The notes under the pieces: generated by a model
What the model was told of the DNA's origin: nothing
The model's database searches: none
What the model saw: only the letters and a program-made list of their open reading frames with translations
Translations under genes and position numbers: made by a program
In this document: one piece after another, positions 25,726 to 33,391 of the stretch
How the letters are laid out: each line of letters starts with the position of its first letter
Numbering within the stretch: position 1 is the first letter of the stretch
NCBI GenBank assembly: GCA_910575055.1
Contig: CAJTDC010000014.1
Span: forward strand, 1 to 64,000
Direction of reading: 5' to 3'
Source: Clostridia bacterium
Lineage (GTDB): Bacteria > Bacillota > Clostridia > Lachnospirales > Anaerotignaceae
DNA length: 64,000 bases

Positions 25726-25851
25726 TTTATAACAGAGTTTCTAAAAAACGGATATGGAACTGAAAATACTTGCTAACTATTACCATATGTTGTATAATAA
25801 AAGGCAAAAAAATAAGAGTTCCTAACGCCAATTAGAAACTCTTGTTATAAA
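25726..25851. repeat. Overlapping inverted repeats (A, B, C arms)
   Basis: Arm A (TTTATAACAGAGTTTCTAA, 25726-25744) pairs with arm C (25832-25851) over 19 bp with one bulge. Arm B (AAGAGTTCCTAA, 25814-25825) can pair with the same arm C around a 6-nt loop CGCCAA, with one mismatch. A-C and B-C pairings exclude each other, as in an attenuator; alternatively B-CGCCAA-C is a recombinase site. Confidence 0.55.
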
Positions 25852-25910
25852 GTTATAAGATTAAACGCCACATTACTGTAGTTAGTTACTGTAGTCAGTA
25901 GCTTTAGCTA

Positions 25911-25936
25911 TTTAAAATAACGCCAATTATTTTAAA
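25911..25936. repeat. Second hairpin with CGCCAA centre
   Basis: TTTAAAATAA (25911-25920) and TTATTTTAAA (25927-25936) are perfect 10-bp arms around CGCCAA. The same 6-bp centre, flanked by TAA and TTA, is found in the hairpin at 25814-25851, although the arms differ. Arms ending TAA / TTA around 6 bp resemble Xer-type core sites. Confidence 0.55.
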
Positions 25937-26042
25937 ATGCAGCCAATGAACTTTGAAAGCTGAACCTTGAAAAGTTAATATCAAACTATTCACTTGGTTT
26001 AGTTAAAAAGTTATTGTTTCTATGTACATTGAACTTTTGAAC

Positions 26043-26168
26043 TTTAAAAATTTAATATACTTTATCTTTAAAAATTTAATATACTTTATCTTTAAAAATT
26101 TAATATACTTTATCTTTAAAAATTTAATATGGAATCATTGTATCATTAAAAATTTAATATTCTTTATC
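26043..26168. repeat. 24-bp iterons
   Basis: TTTAAAAATTTAATATACTTTATC occurs three times without change (26043-26066, 26067-26090, 26091-26114), then as a 16-bp partial copy (26115-26130) and a near copy (about 26145-26168). The block lies 130 bp upstream of an RHH gene and may be a replication iteron array or a partition centromere bound by ParB or the RHH protein. Confidence 0.8.
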
Positions 26169-26296
26169 ATTGTATCATAGCATTGAACTTATATAGTAAT
26201 GCAGCTTTTGTAAGTTGATTATATAACAAGGCACTGAATTTATCAATAGAAAAAACAAAAATTCAGTTAAAAATAGCAAGAAAGAAGGAAATTATT

Positions 26297-26458
26297 GTGA
26301 ATAAACTAGCAGAATATAAAAGAATAACAATACGCTTGTCAACTACATTAGCTGATGATTTAAAGGTTGTAGCGAAACAAAGAGGGACTACATTAACAGG
26401 AATAATAAGACAAATTCTTTTTGAATGGTTAGAAAATCATAGTAAAGAAGAAAAATAA
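26297..26458 (+). CDS. CopG/Arc-type RHH protein next to iterons
   Basis: This 53-residue protein starts at GTG (26297) with AAGAAGGAAA upstream. The beta strand YKRITIRLS is followed by two helices, TLADDLKVVAKQRG and LTGIIRQILFEWLEN, the full ribbon-helix-helix fold. Proteins of this size act as copy-number, partition or promoter regulators on plasmids and phages. It lies between the iteron array and the recombinase gene with 25 bp to the latter, so it may bind the iterons or autoregulate. Confidence 0.8.
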   Translation: MNKLAEYKRITIRLSTTLADDLKVVAKQRGTTLTGIIRQILFEWLENHSKEEK

Positions 26459-26483
26459 AATACAAAGAAAGAGGGTTATTATT

Positions 26484-27383
26484 ATGACAAAAAATCTAAA
26501 ATGTGACTTTATCAATAATTTAAAAAGTAAGTCGAAATCCGAAAACACAATACAAGCATATTCCCGAAATTTAGACCTTTTTTTCGAATTTCTGGAACAA
26601 CAAAATAAATCTGTATTAGAAGTAAAACATACAGATATAGAAAAATTTTTGTTGTTTTTGTTTGATAAAGGAAATGGGGCATCTACAAGAAGCCAAAAAC
26701 TTTCTACCGTAAAAACTTTCTACAATTTTTTACAAATGAACGAATTGGTAGAAAAGAATCCATGTCTGTATATAGATTCACCAAAATTGGAAAAGAAACT
26801 TCCAGTGCATTTATCATCAGAAAATATAAACAAATTGATAGAAGAAGCACAAAAAGTAAAAAAACAAAAACAAAATAATGCAAAAAGGAATACTCTAATA
26901 TTGCATTTACTTGTGAACTGTGGTCTTAGAATTTCCGAGTTGGTCAATATCAAAATAGAAGATATAGATATGCTCAACAACTTAATTATTGTCACAGGAA
27001 AAGGCAATAAACAACGTGTTGTAGGTTTTAATGAAACAACAAAAAAAGCAATTACAACTTATCTGCAGAAGGATAGAAAAAAAGTTGTAAAAAATAACTG
27101 TCCTTATTTAATTTTAAATTCCAGGACAGGTGAACAACTCAAAGTAAGAGTAATACAAAAATTAATAAAAGAATTATCTAATGATTGTTTAGATAGTAAT
27201 TTAGCACAAAAAGTGACGCCACATAAATTCCGTCATACTTGTGCAACAATGCTGTATGAAAACGGTATCGATGTTTTTACATTACAGTTAGTGTTAGGTC
27301 ATTCTAACTTAAATACAACAAAAATATATACACATGTAGCAAATGCTGCTGTTTTAGCAGCCACACAAAATTTTACTGTATAA
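26484..27383 (+). CDS. Tyrosine recombinase (XerC/D-like integrase)
   Basis: This 299-residue recombinase has an N-terminal SAM-like core-binding domain (about 1-90) and a C-terminal catalytic domain. The catalytic set is visible: Arg in CGLRISELVN, Lys in TGKGNKQRVV, HxxR in PHKFRHT, His in LGHSN and the nucleophilic Tyr in TKIYTHV. There is no N-terminal arm-binding domain, so it resembles Xer-type and plasmid/phage resolvases rather than lambda integrase. It may resolve dimers of the plasmid form or integrate the element. The hairpins at 25814-25936 are candidate sites. Confidence 0.93.
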   Translation: MTKNLKCDFINNLKSKSKSENTIQAYSRNLDLFFEFLEQQNKSVLEVKHTDIEKFLLFLFDKGNGASTRSQKLSTVKTFYNFLQMNELVEKNPCLYIDSPKLEKKLPVHLSSENINKLIEEAQKVKKQKQNNAKRNTLILHLLVNCGLRISELVNIKIEDIDMLNNLIIVTGKGNKQRVVGFNETTKKAITTYLQKDRKKVVKNNCPYLILNSRTGEQLKVRVIQKLIKELSNDCLDSNLAQKVTPHKFRHTCATMLYENGIDVFTLQLVLGHSNLNTTKIYTHVANAAVLAATQNFTV

Positions 27384-27466
27384 ATAATCGACATAACATT
27401 TATTATTTACACTTTTCACTTTTATATGATATTATGTTTACTAAGAGGGGAGGGACTTAATTTGCT

Positions 27467-27874
27467 ATGTACTTTAAGTTAAAAACGGAAGAAATTTTGC
27501 AAAAAATAGAACAACATAATCTTTTTTTGCAAAATTTAGGAGGAAAAAGACTAAATTTTACAAATGAAGATTTAACAGGATTTAACTTTTCAAAATTAAA
27601 TTTGCAATTTGCAAAATTTATAAATTGCAAATTAGACAATTGCAAATTTAAAAATTGTGACTTATATGCTGCCTCATTTAAGGGCAGTACAGGTTACAAC
27701 ATTCATTTTCAAAGAGCATTTTGTTGTCAAACGAATTTTAAAAATTGTAATTTTGACACCTGTAATTTTAAATCTGCAAAATTTAGCGAAATTTGTTATT
27801 TTGAAGGTGCAAATTTAACAAATTGCAGTTTTGATGACATAAACAAAATTTTAGAAGTGAATAGAAAGGACTGA
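27467..27874 (+). CDS. Pentapeptide-repeat protein
   Basis: This 135-residue protein has a central run of A(N/D/K)LxxC/F-type five-residue steps, for example FSKLNLQFAKFINCKLDNC and FKNCNFDTCNFKSAKF, which fold into a right-handed quadrilateral helix. Such proteins include DNA mimics that protect gyrase, but most have no known role. Unusually many steps place Cys next to Asn/Lys. It begins a plus-strand unit running through DUF4176, SSB and RepA_N genes. A far ribosome binding site (GAGGGGAGGG, about 13 bp) makes the start slightly uncertain. Confidence 0.8.
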   Translation: MYFKLKTEEILQKIEQHNLFLQNLGGKRLNFTNEDLTGFNFSKLNLQFAKFINCKLDNCKFKNCDLYAASFKGSTGYNIHFQRAFCCQTNFKNCNFDTCNFKSAKFSEICYFEGANLTNCSFDDINKILEVNRKD

Positions 27875-27879
27875 TAATA

Positions 27880-28152
27880 TTGAAGGACCCATTATTAGCA
27901 ATCGGAACAGTGGTATCTCTTATCAATGATGACTTTCAAAAATCATTACAGAAAGTTTTAATTATTGGCAAGAGAAGTTGTTCTGAAGGTATAGCATATG
28001 ACTATATTGGTGTAAATTTATATACTGGATTTGTACAAGCTGACGAAGATTCTTTATTATTCTTCAACTCTACACAAATTCAAGAAATAGATTTACCAGA
28101 GCAATCACAACCAGAACAGCCGTCACCAGAAGAAAGTGGTGATGTATTTTGA
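27880..28152 (+). CDS. DUF4176-like small protein
   Basis: This 90-residue protein resembles DUF4176: a short beta-rich domain with AIGTVVSLIN, KVLIIGKRS, a YDYIGVNLYTGFV turn and a LLFFNSTQI end, then an acidic Pro/Gln tail. The family is best known from the neighbourhood of type VII secretion and LXG toxin loci; a phage early operon is an unusual place. TTG start, with AGAAAGGA 9 bp upstream. Its stop codon overlaps the ssb start (TTGA), so the two are coupled. Confidence 0.6.
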   Translation: MKDPLLAIGTVVSLINDDFQKSLQKVLIIGKRSCSEGIAYDYIGVNLYTGFVQADEDSLLFFNSTQIQEIDLPEQSQPEQPSPEESGDVF

Positions 28153-28526
28153 ACAAAATTATACTAATGGGGAGGTTAGTAAAAGATGTTGATGTACGTT
28201 ACACACAATCTTCTGAGCCATTAACAGTAGCACGTTATACACTAGCAGTAAAAAGAAATTTCAAAACAAGCAATCAACCAGAAGTAGACTTTTTCAACTG
28301 TGTTGCTTTTGGTAAAACAGGCGATTTTGCCGAAAAATATTTACAAAAAGGCCTATTAATTTGTGTCATAGGCAGACTACAAAACAGAAGTTATACAGAT
28401 AACGAAGGCAACAAAAAAAATGTCACTGAAGTGATTGTTGAAGAACATCATTTTACAGGTGACAAAAAAAATAACACTACTGAAAATAGTACAAACAATT
28501 TTGATAATGATGTAGTTCCATGGTAA
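28149..28526 (+). CDS. ssb: Single-stranded DNA-binding protein
   Basis: This 125-residue SSB has the OB fold throughout residues 1-105 (NKIILMGRLVKDVDVRYTQ, VDFFNCVAFGKTGDFAEKYL, GRLQNRSYTDNEG) and a short linker. The C-terminal tip DNDVVPW is a variant of the usual DDDIPF tip that recruits host replication proteins. It begins with TTG overlapping the previous stop. It protects single strands during replication and recombination of the element and probably works with RecT encoded downstream. Confidence 0.95.
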   Translation: MNKIILMGRLVKDVDVRYTQSSEPLTVARYTLAVKRNFKTSNQPEVDFFNCVAFGKTGDFAEKYLQKGLLICVIGRLQNRSYTDNEGNKKNVTEVIVEEHHFTGDKKNNTTENSTNNFDNDVVPW

Positions 28527-28548
28527 ACAAAAAATAAAATAAAAAAAG

Positions 28549-28568
28549 GCCCATTTTATCCCATGGGC
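28549..28568 (+). promoter_or_regulatory. Hairpin at the repA ribosome binding site
   Basis: GCCCAT and ATGGGC form a 6-bp stem 16 bp upstream of the repA start and directly before its GAGAGGAG ribosome binding site. It is not followed by T residues, so a role in translation or antisense control of repA is more likely than termination. Inference only. Confidence 0.3.
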
Positions 28569-28584
28569 GAGAGGAGCGTTTATA

Positions 28585-29946
28585 ATGACAAATATCACTA
28601 CAAACTCAACTACAAAATTAAACTTTACATACATATTTTGCGGGAAGCACAATAAACCCGAACAATTTGTTATGCTCCCGAAGTTTGTACTGGATATGCA
28701 CATCAGTTGTAGAGCAAAACTGCTCTACAGTCTTATGCTTGATCGTGCAAAACTTTCTCTTGAAAATCATTGGTCTGATTTTCAAGGAAAAGTATATATT
28801 AAATTTTCTTTAATGTCAATACAGAAAATATTAGATTGCAGCAAAAATACTGCAACAAATGTACTTGAAGAATTAAAACGTCATGAACTAATTGAAGCAA
28901 AAAAAGATGAATTTGGGAAATGTAACAAAATTTTTGTAAAATATCCTGAGCAAAAAGAAGAGCAAAAACCAGATGAAAAACCAGACAAAGAACCAAAAAA
29001 ACAAGAAAACGACGAAAAAAGTTATCAACAGGATTCATTAGATATAAAAAGTTATCCACAGAAAAGTGATAGTTATCAACATGTTAGAGATAGTCAAAAA
29101 CAAAATATAGGGGCATTGTCCCAAATTTTGACCCCATTATCCCAAATTTTGACCTCATTGTCCCAAATTTTGACCCCATTATCCCAAATTTTGACCTCAT
29201 TGTCCCAAATTTTGACCCCAAATCATACTAATAGTATTAATACTAATAGTATTAATAATCAATCTTCTATCTATAACAATACTAAAACAGATACGTACGA
29301 TGTAGATATGGATATGATTGAACAACAACAAGATTATAAAAATTATCAAAAATCTATCAAAGAAAATATTGACTATATCAAGTTAAAAGAAAAATACGAT
29401 ACTGATACTATAAACGATATTGTTGATATTATATGTGACGTTATGATAAGCGATCACAAAACAACTAGAGTAAATGGACAAAACATATCTACTGAATTAG
29501 TCAAAAATACTTTTATGAAATTGAAAATGTCAAATATAGAATATGCCCTTGAATGTTTAAAAATGACACCAAAAATAAATAATATAAGAGCATATCTTAT
29601 CACGACATTATATAATAGTACAAAAACGAGGCACCTATTTTATACATATGCTGCTGCATCAGAAGTATCTAAAACAAAACAAGAGTATTCAAAATCAGTA
29701 AAACAAAATAGATTTGTCAATTACAAACAAAGAGAATGGGATTTTGAAGAATTAGAAAGATTAGCAAGAGAACGTCTTAAAAATACTTCTGATTTTGAGT
29801 TTGCTTGGGGTAAAGATGGGCATATACTTAGGGACGAAAATAATAACCCTATCAAAATATATCCTAATCAGGAATTACCAAGCAACATAGTTAAAAGTGA
29901 AAATGGCAAATATTATGATATGCGATACACAAGGAATGAAAAATAG
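28585..29946 (+). CDS. RepA_N-family replication initiator
   Basis: This 453-residue protein carries the RepA_N domain at about residues 25-125: FVMLPKFVLDMHISCRAKLL, LMLDRAKLSLENHWSDFQGK, VYIKFSLMSIQKILDCSKNT, then a winged-helix ELKRHELIEAKKDEFGKCNK. RepA_N proteins start theta replication of low-GC Gram-positive plasmids and typically contain the origin inside their gene. Here five 21-bp iterons lie within the coding sequence and encode the heptad LSQILTP/S. The region after the iterons is helical and acidic. It lies directly downstream of ssb and is strong evidence that the element can exist as a plasmid. Confidence 0.88.
   Translation: MTNITTNSTTKLNFTYIFCGKHNKPEQFVMLPKFVLDMHISCRAKLLYSLMLDRAKLSLENHWSDFQGKVYIKFSLMSIQKILDCSKNTATNVLEELKRHELIEAKKDEFGKCNKIFVKYPEQKEEQKPDEKPDKEPKKQENDEKSYQQDSLDIKSYPQKSDSYQHVRDSQKQNIGALSQILTPLSQILTSLSQILTPLSQILTSLSQILTPNHTNSINTNSINNQSSIYNNTKTDTYDVDMDMIEQQQDYKNYQKSIKENIDYIKLKEKYDTDTINDIVDIICDVMISDHKTTRVNGQNISTELVKNTFMKLKMSNIEYALECLKMTPKINNIRAYLITTLYNSTKTRHLFYTYAAASEVSKTKQEYSKSVKQNRFVNYKQREWDFEELERLARERLKNTSDFEFAWGKDGHILRDENNNPIKIYPNQELPSNIVKSENGKYYDMRYTRNEK
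29114..29256 (+). repeat. Iterons inside repA (candidate origin)
   Basis: Five 21-bp repeats of the form CATTRTCCCAAATTTTGACCY occupy 29114-29218 without gaps, alternating G/A and C/T variants. They are followed by a 15-bp direct repeat TACTAATAGTATTAA (29227-29241, 29242-29256) that would melt easily. RepA_N plasmids are known to have their origin within the rep gene at such repeats. This is the best candidate for the element's origin. Confidence 0.85.
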
Positions 29947-30084
29947 TCAATAAAAGCCAATATTTTGCCATATAAGCGAAAAAAATAAGTTTTATGATTA
30001 TATAAGTTTTATGATTATTTTACTACATAATTCAATTTTTTTGGTATATGCAAAATTATGACAAATTAGAAAGAGGTGAAATTT

Positions 30085-30162
30085 ATGTTTTTAACTTTAA
30101 TTTTAGTTTTACCTTTTGTCATTAGTCTTAGTCTAAGTATATTAGTTCTTAGTAAGAGATAA
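30085..30162 (+). CDS. 25-residue single-TM peptide
   Basis: ATG at 30085 follows AGAGGTGAAA and encodes a peptide that is almost entirely hydrophobic, ending LSKR. One membrane helix with a basic end is the form of type I toxins and of small phage membrane peptides. It lies between repA and a truncated rolling-circle Rep. No antisense RNA could be verified. Coding status is uncertain because of its size. Confidence 0.35.
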   Translation: MFLTLILVLPFVISLSLSILVLSKR

Positions 30163-30746
30163 AAAAGTTTTGTTTGGGTTTTGTAAGGAGTTTGGAGATA
30201 ACGTATAACAAAGAAGCTAATACCTATCATCCACATATACATATATTGATACATACTACAAATGGTCTTTATTCTGGGCGTAATTATTTGTCAAAGCAAG
30301 ATTATATAAAATTATGGCGTGAGATAATGGGGTTAGATTATGATCCTAATATAGACATAAGGAGATTTAAACCGAAAGATAAAAATAAAGTTGGTAGAGA
30401 GTTAGCGGAAATTTGTAAATATTCTGTAAAACCGAGTGATTATATTTATATTGATGATGAGAATTTGACAAAGAAAGTAACAGAAATACTTGATAGAGAT
30501 TTAGCGGGGCGTAGGCTTCTGTCGTATGGTGGTACTATTAGAAAAGCACGAAAGAAATTATTGTTTAGTGATGAAATAACGGAGAGTGATGATATAATGG
30601 CAGTAGGAGATGTACAAGCTGATGAGCAAGGATATATTGAGTTGTATAAGTGGCATTTTGGAGAAGAACGATATAAAAGGTTAAACGGAGAAGAAAAAGA
30701 AAATATGTTGAAGTTTGTAAGAAGAAAGGGAAAGGATTGTAAATAA
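30156..30746 (+). pseudogene. Truncated rolling-circle Rep (Rep_1 family)
   Basis: About 190 residues match the C-terminal half of Rep_1 initiators: VRSLEITYN, the HUH metal motif in YHPHIHILIHT, and a KYSVKPSDY segment near the expected catalytic region. The N-terminal 100 or more residues are missing; the frame opens after an in-frame stop at 30153-30155 with no good ATG or ribosome binding site (a TTG at 30174 is the only start). It was probably once the Rep of a small rolling-circle plasmid and is now non-functional, though a remaining domain could still be expressed. Confidence 0.75.
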
Positions 30747-30968
30747 ATGGACAATGAGTGGAAAGAAAAAATGATTGTTTTGATAAAGTCTATTTTAGAT
30801 AATGATAGAAATGTTATTGATGAAATTTATAAAGATTTAAAAAAAGATGAAGGTATGTCAATCAGTATTGTAGAAGACTATGGTTCAAGTGTTAAGTTGC
30901 ATATAAAGAAATTAAATCTTGATATAGAATTTAATTTAGAGTATGAAGATGATTATTTACCGTTTTAG
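30747..30968 (+). CDS. Small hypothetical protein downstream of the Rep remnant
   Basis: This 73-residue protein starts MDNEWKEKMIVLIKSIL and ends YEDDYLPF. It is helical in the first half and beta-rich in the second (VKLHIKKLNLDIEFNLEY). A decayed relative lies at 20224-20386. It begins directly after the Rep remnant, suggesting that the two were carried on one small plasmid. No family recognised. Confidence 0.55.
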   Translation: MDNEWKEKMIVLIKSILDNDRNVIDEIYKDLKKDEGMSISIVEDYGSSVKLHIKKLNLDIEFNLEYEDDYLPF

Positions 30969-31120
30969 AAAAGGAGTGAAAATTGATTGAAAAGGCAAGA
31001 AGATAAGGAGTACTAAGTATATTAGTTGATAGCTATAACGATATATCAGCAAAGACAGCAAAAAGACCGCCAAAACCACCTCCACCCTCAAAAAATCTAA
31101 GTGAAAGGAGCAACACAAAA

Positions 31121-31306
31121 ATGGCAACAAGACAATTACCCTGTGACGAAGACTGTTTTCATTGCAAATTTAAAGACTGCATTGTTGATGGTATACTTCC
31201 AAACATCAAAAATCAGTCTAAGTCACAAAAAAGAAAAACAAAAAATTTCAAAAAAAAAACAAAACAAAGACAAAAAAAGATAAAAAATAGTGAGGTGAAA
31301 AAATGA
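31121..31306 (+). CDS. Cys-rich small protein with basic tail
   Basis: This 61-residue protein starts MATRQLPCDEDCFHCKFKDC, a tight cluster of four or more cysteines likely to bind zinc, then a highly basic lysine-rich tail suggesting DNA or RNA binding. The ribosome binding site GTGAAAGGAG supports this frame over an overlapping ORF from 31101. Its stop overlaps the start of the ATPase gene (ATGA region), so it is coupled to the recombination module. Similar clusters occur in Firmicutes prophages, without known function. Confidence 0.7.
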   Translation: MATRQLPCDEDCFHCKFKDCIVDGILPNIKNQSKSQKRKTKNFKKKTKQRQKKIKNSEVKK

Positions 31307-33342
31307 ATAAGTTGACTATAAAAGAAGTGACTATTGTAAACTTTAAATGTTTTCAACAAAAAAAATTTTCTTTTCCTTCTGACCAAGTTACAATTACAGG
31401 AGATAATGAAACAGGAAAAACAAGCATTTATGATGCCTTTTGTTGGTGTTTATTCGGTAAAAATAGTTTAGGCGAAAAATCTTTCAACTACAAAAACACA
31501 CTTGCAAAAGACGGCGAAAATACGGAAGTAGAAGTCATTACACAATTTGGTGAAAAAGAGATTGATTTCAAACGTGTTTATGAAGCAAAATTTACACGTT
31601 TAAAAGAGTTCAATGGTTATTCTACACAATGCTTTATCAATGGTATACCCAAAAGTGTAAAAGACTTTGAAAAAGAAGTATACCACATTTTATCTATAGG
31701 CATTGACGAATTTAATTTAATCACAAACCCTAAATATTTAACAGAACAAATAAAAGGCGGTAAGGGTGTATTAGATTGGCAAAAAAGGCGTGAATTAATT
31801 TACGTGCTTACATCATTCAAAAATGATAAAGAGTTAATACAACAAAATACAAAATTTTTACAGCTTGAGCCAATTTTAAATAAATATAATTCTGTATCAG
31901 AATTTATACAAGCAATAAAATACGATATTTCAAAAATCAATTCTGAAATAGAGCTGATGCCTACCCGTATTGACCAGCAAATGAAAAATACAGTTGCTAT
32001 AGATTTTTCTATTGAAGAACTTCAAAAAGAAAAAGTGGAACTACAAAACAAAATATCTGCTATAGAAGAAAATTCTGACGATACATACAAGCAATTTACA
32101 AAACAGATTGTAAATTTGTCTCAAGAAATACAAGACAAAAAAATAGAAATGGAGAAATTAAATTCTCAAATTTCGCAATATATACAAAAGCAAAGAGAAG
32201 AATTTTTTAAAACAAAAAATGAAAAAAATTCTGAATTACAACAAAAACGTTTTGATATAGAAATAGAAATAACAGCATTACAAAATAAAATGCAAAGTGA
32301 TATAAAACATCTACAGTTAAAATATCAGCAAAAACAAAATGAAATAAAAGAGCTTCAAAATTCTATGGATAAAATACAAAAAAATCATATAGCATTAGAA
32401 AACAAAACACTTTGCCCTGTTTGTTTCAATGCTTTAGATAAAACATCAGTAGACAAAAATGTAAAAATACAACTTGACCATTTTCAAAAACAAAAGGACA
32501 AGTGTAAAAAGGAACTACAGGAAATTATTCAAGAAATAGAAAAAATAAAAATGAATAAAAACAATATAGATACTTCAAAATTGAAAGAAATTGATTCTCA
32601 AATACAAAATGTAATGTGTCAAGAATTAGATATAAGAGAAATCAATGTTGACAATTTTAAACAAAAAACAACGATTTTAAAATCTGAGATTTCAACATTA
32701 CAAAAAGAACTTACTCAATTAAATATAAAAGTTGACCAATATTTAAAACAATCCAAAGAAGAAATACAACATTGTCTTGACAGAATAAAAGAGATTGATA
32801 AAAAATTAAATATTGTGGAACAAAACAAGAAATCAGAATTGTTATATAATCAGCTGCAGCAACAAATGCAAGAGTATCTTTCTAAAAAAGATGAATTGCA
32901 AAAAATGTGCGACTTATCCAGCGATTTTATACAATTCAAATGTCAAGAAATTACACAAAGTGTAAACAACTGTTTTGAAGTAGTTAAATGGAATTTATTC
33001 AAATTTAATAAAACCGATGGAGAGTTAAAAGAATATTGCGAACCAGAAGTAAATGGTAGGGAATATAAAGACTTATCAGCAAGTACAAAAATAATTGCTG
33101 GTTTAGACATTATCAAAGCATTCCAAAAACATTTTGGTATCAGCCTACCTATTTTCATTGACAACTCCGAAAGTATCACTTATTTTCCTGAAATGGATGC
33201 ACAATCAATAAAGTTATATGTCCAAGAAGAAAATTGTCCAAAATGTAGTTCTAAAACAAAGCGTCGCAATCAAGATTTACTGTTCGAATGCGAAAATTGT
33301 GGACATGAATTTAACAAAAAATTAGAAATCAAAAATAAGTGA
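31303..33342 (+). CDS. SMC/Rad50-like ATPase with zinc hook and zinc ribbon
   Basis: This 679-residue protein has a Walker A motif GDNETGKT at residues 33-40, a long coiled coil (about 200-560) interrupted by a Rad50-type zinc hook CPVC at about 371-374, and a Walker B region LPIFIDNSESI near 613-622. The last 35 residues add a four-cysteine zinc ribbon (CPKC...CENC). It is a member of the RecF/SbcC-like AAA_23 group that phages place next to RecT. It probably tethers and processes DNA ends for recombination. No separate SbcD nuclease is seen, although the downstream MBL-fold protein is a candidate partner. Confidence 0.85.
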   Translation: MNKLTIKEVTIVNFKCFQQKKFSFPSDQVTITGDNETGKTSIYDAFCWCLFGKNSLGEKSFNYKNTLAKDGENTEVEVITQFGEKEIDFKRVYEAKFTRLKEFNGYSTQCFINGIPKSVKDFEKEVYHILSIGIDEFNLITNPKYLTEQIKGGKGVLDWQKRRELIYVLTSFKNDKELIQQNTKFLQLEPILNKYNSVSEFIQAIKYDISKINSEIELMPTRIDQQMKNTVAIDFSIEELQKEKVELQNKISAIEENSDDTYKQFTKQIVNLSQEIQDKKIEMEKLNSQISQYIQKQREEFFKTKNEKNSELQQKRFDIEIEITALQNKMQSDIKHLQLKYQQKQNEIKELQNSMDKIQKNHIALENKTLCPVCFNALDKTSVDKNVKIQLDHFQKQKDKCKKELQEIIQEIEKIKMNKNNIDTSKLKEIDSQIQNVMCQELDIREINVDNFKQKTTILKSEISTLQKELTQLNIKVDQYLKQSKEEIQHCLDRIKEIDKKLNIVEQNKKSELLYNQLQQQMQEYLSKKDELQKMCDLSSDFIQFKCQEITQSVNNCFEVVKWNLFKFNKTDGELKEYCEPEVNGREYKDLSASTKIIAGLDIIKAFQKHFGISLPIFIDNSESITYFPEMDAQSIKLYVQEENCPKCSSKTKRRNQDLLFECENCGHEFNKKLEIKNK

Positions 33343-33391
33343 AATAAAGCCCAACTTGGGCTAAAGTGAATTTCAAAAGGAAGGGAAATAA

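Larger units (their letters stand above)
25593..26296. other. Non-coding region with hairpins and iterons
   Basis: About 700 bp without a supported gene. It contains a long inverted repeat (25726-25744 with 25832-25851), two hairpins whose loops share the same 6 bases (25814-25851, 25911-25936), a repeated TTACTGTAGT pair near 25873-25894, and a 24-bp iteron array at 26043-26168. It separates the repressor switch from the replication/recombination genes and is a good candidate for an origin, centromere or att region. Confidence 0.6.

Noticed and set aside
26043-26168. CRISPR array
   Set aside because: The 24-bp repeats are contiguous without spacers and AT-only; no cas genes in the window.
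29114-29218. CRISPR or minisatellite in a coding gene
   Set aside because: Repeats have no spacers and fit iterons in a RepA_N gene.
31101-31283. ORF in another frame over the Cys-rich small gene
   Set aside because: Its ATG-proximal sequence is the ribosome binding region of the gene at 31121, whose Cys cluster and coupling to the ATPase are convincing.
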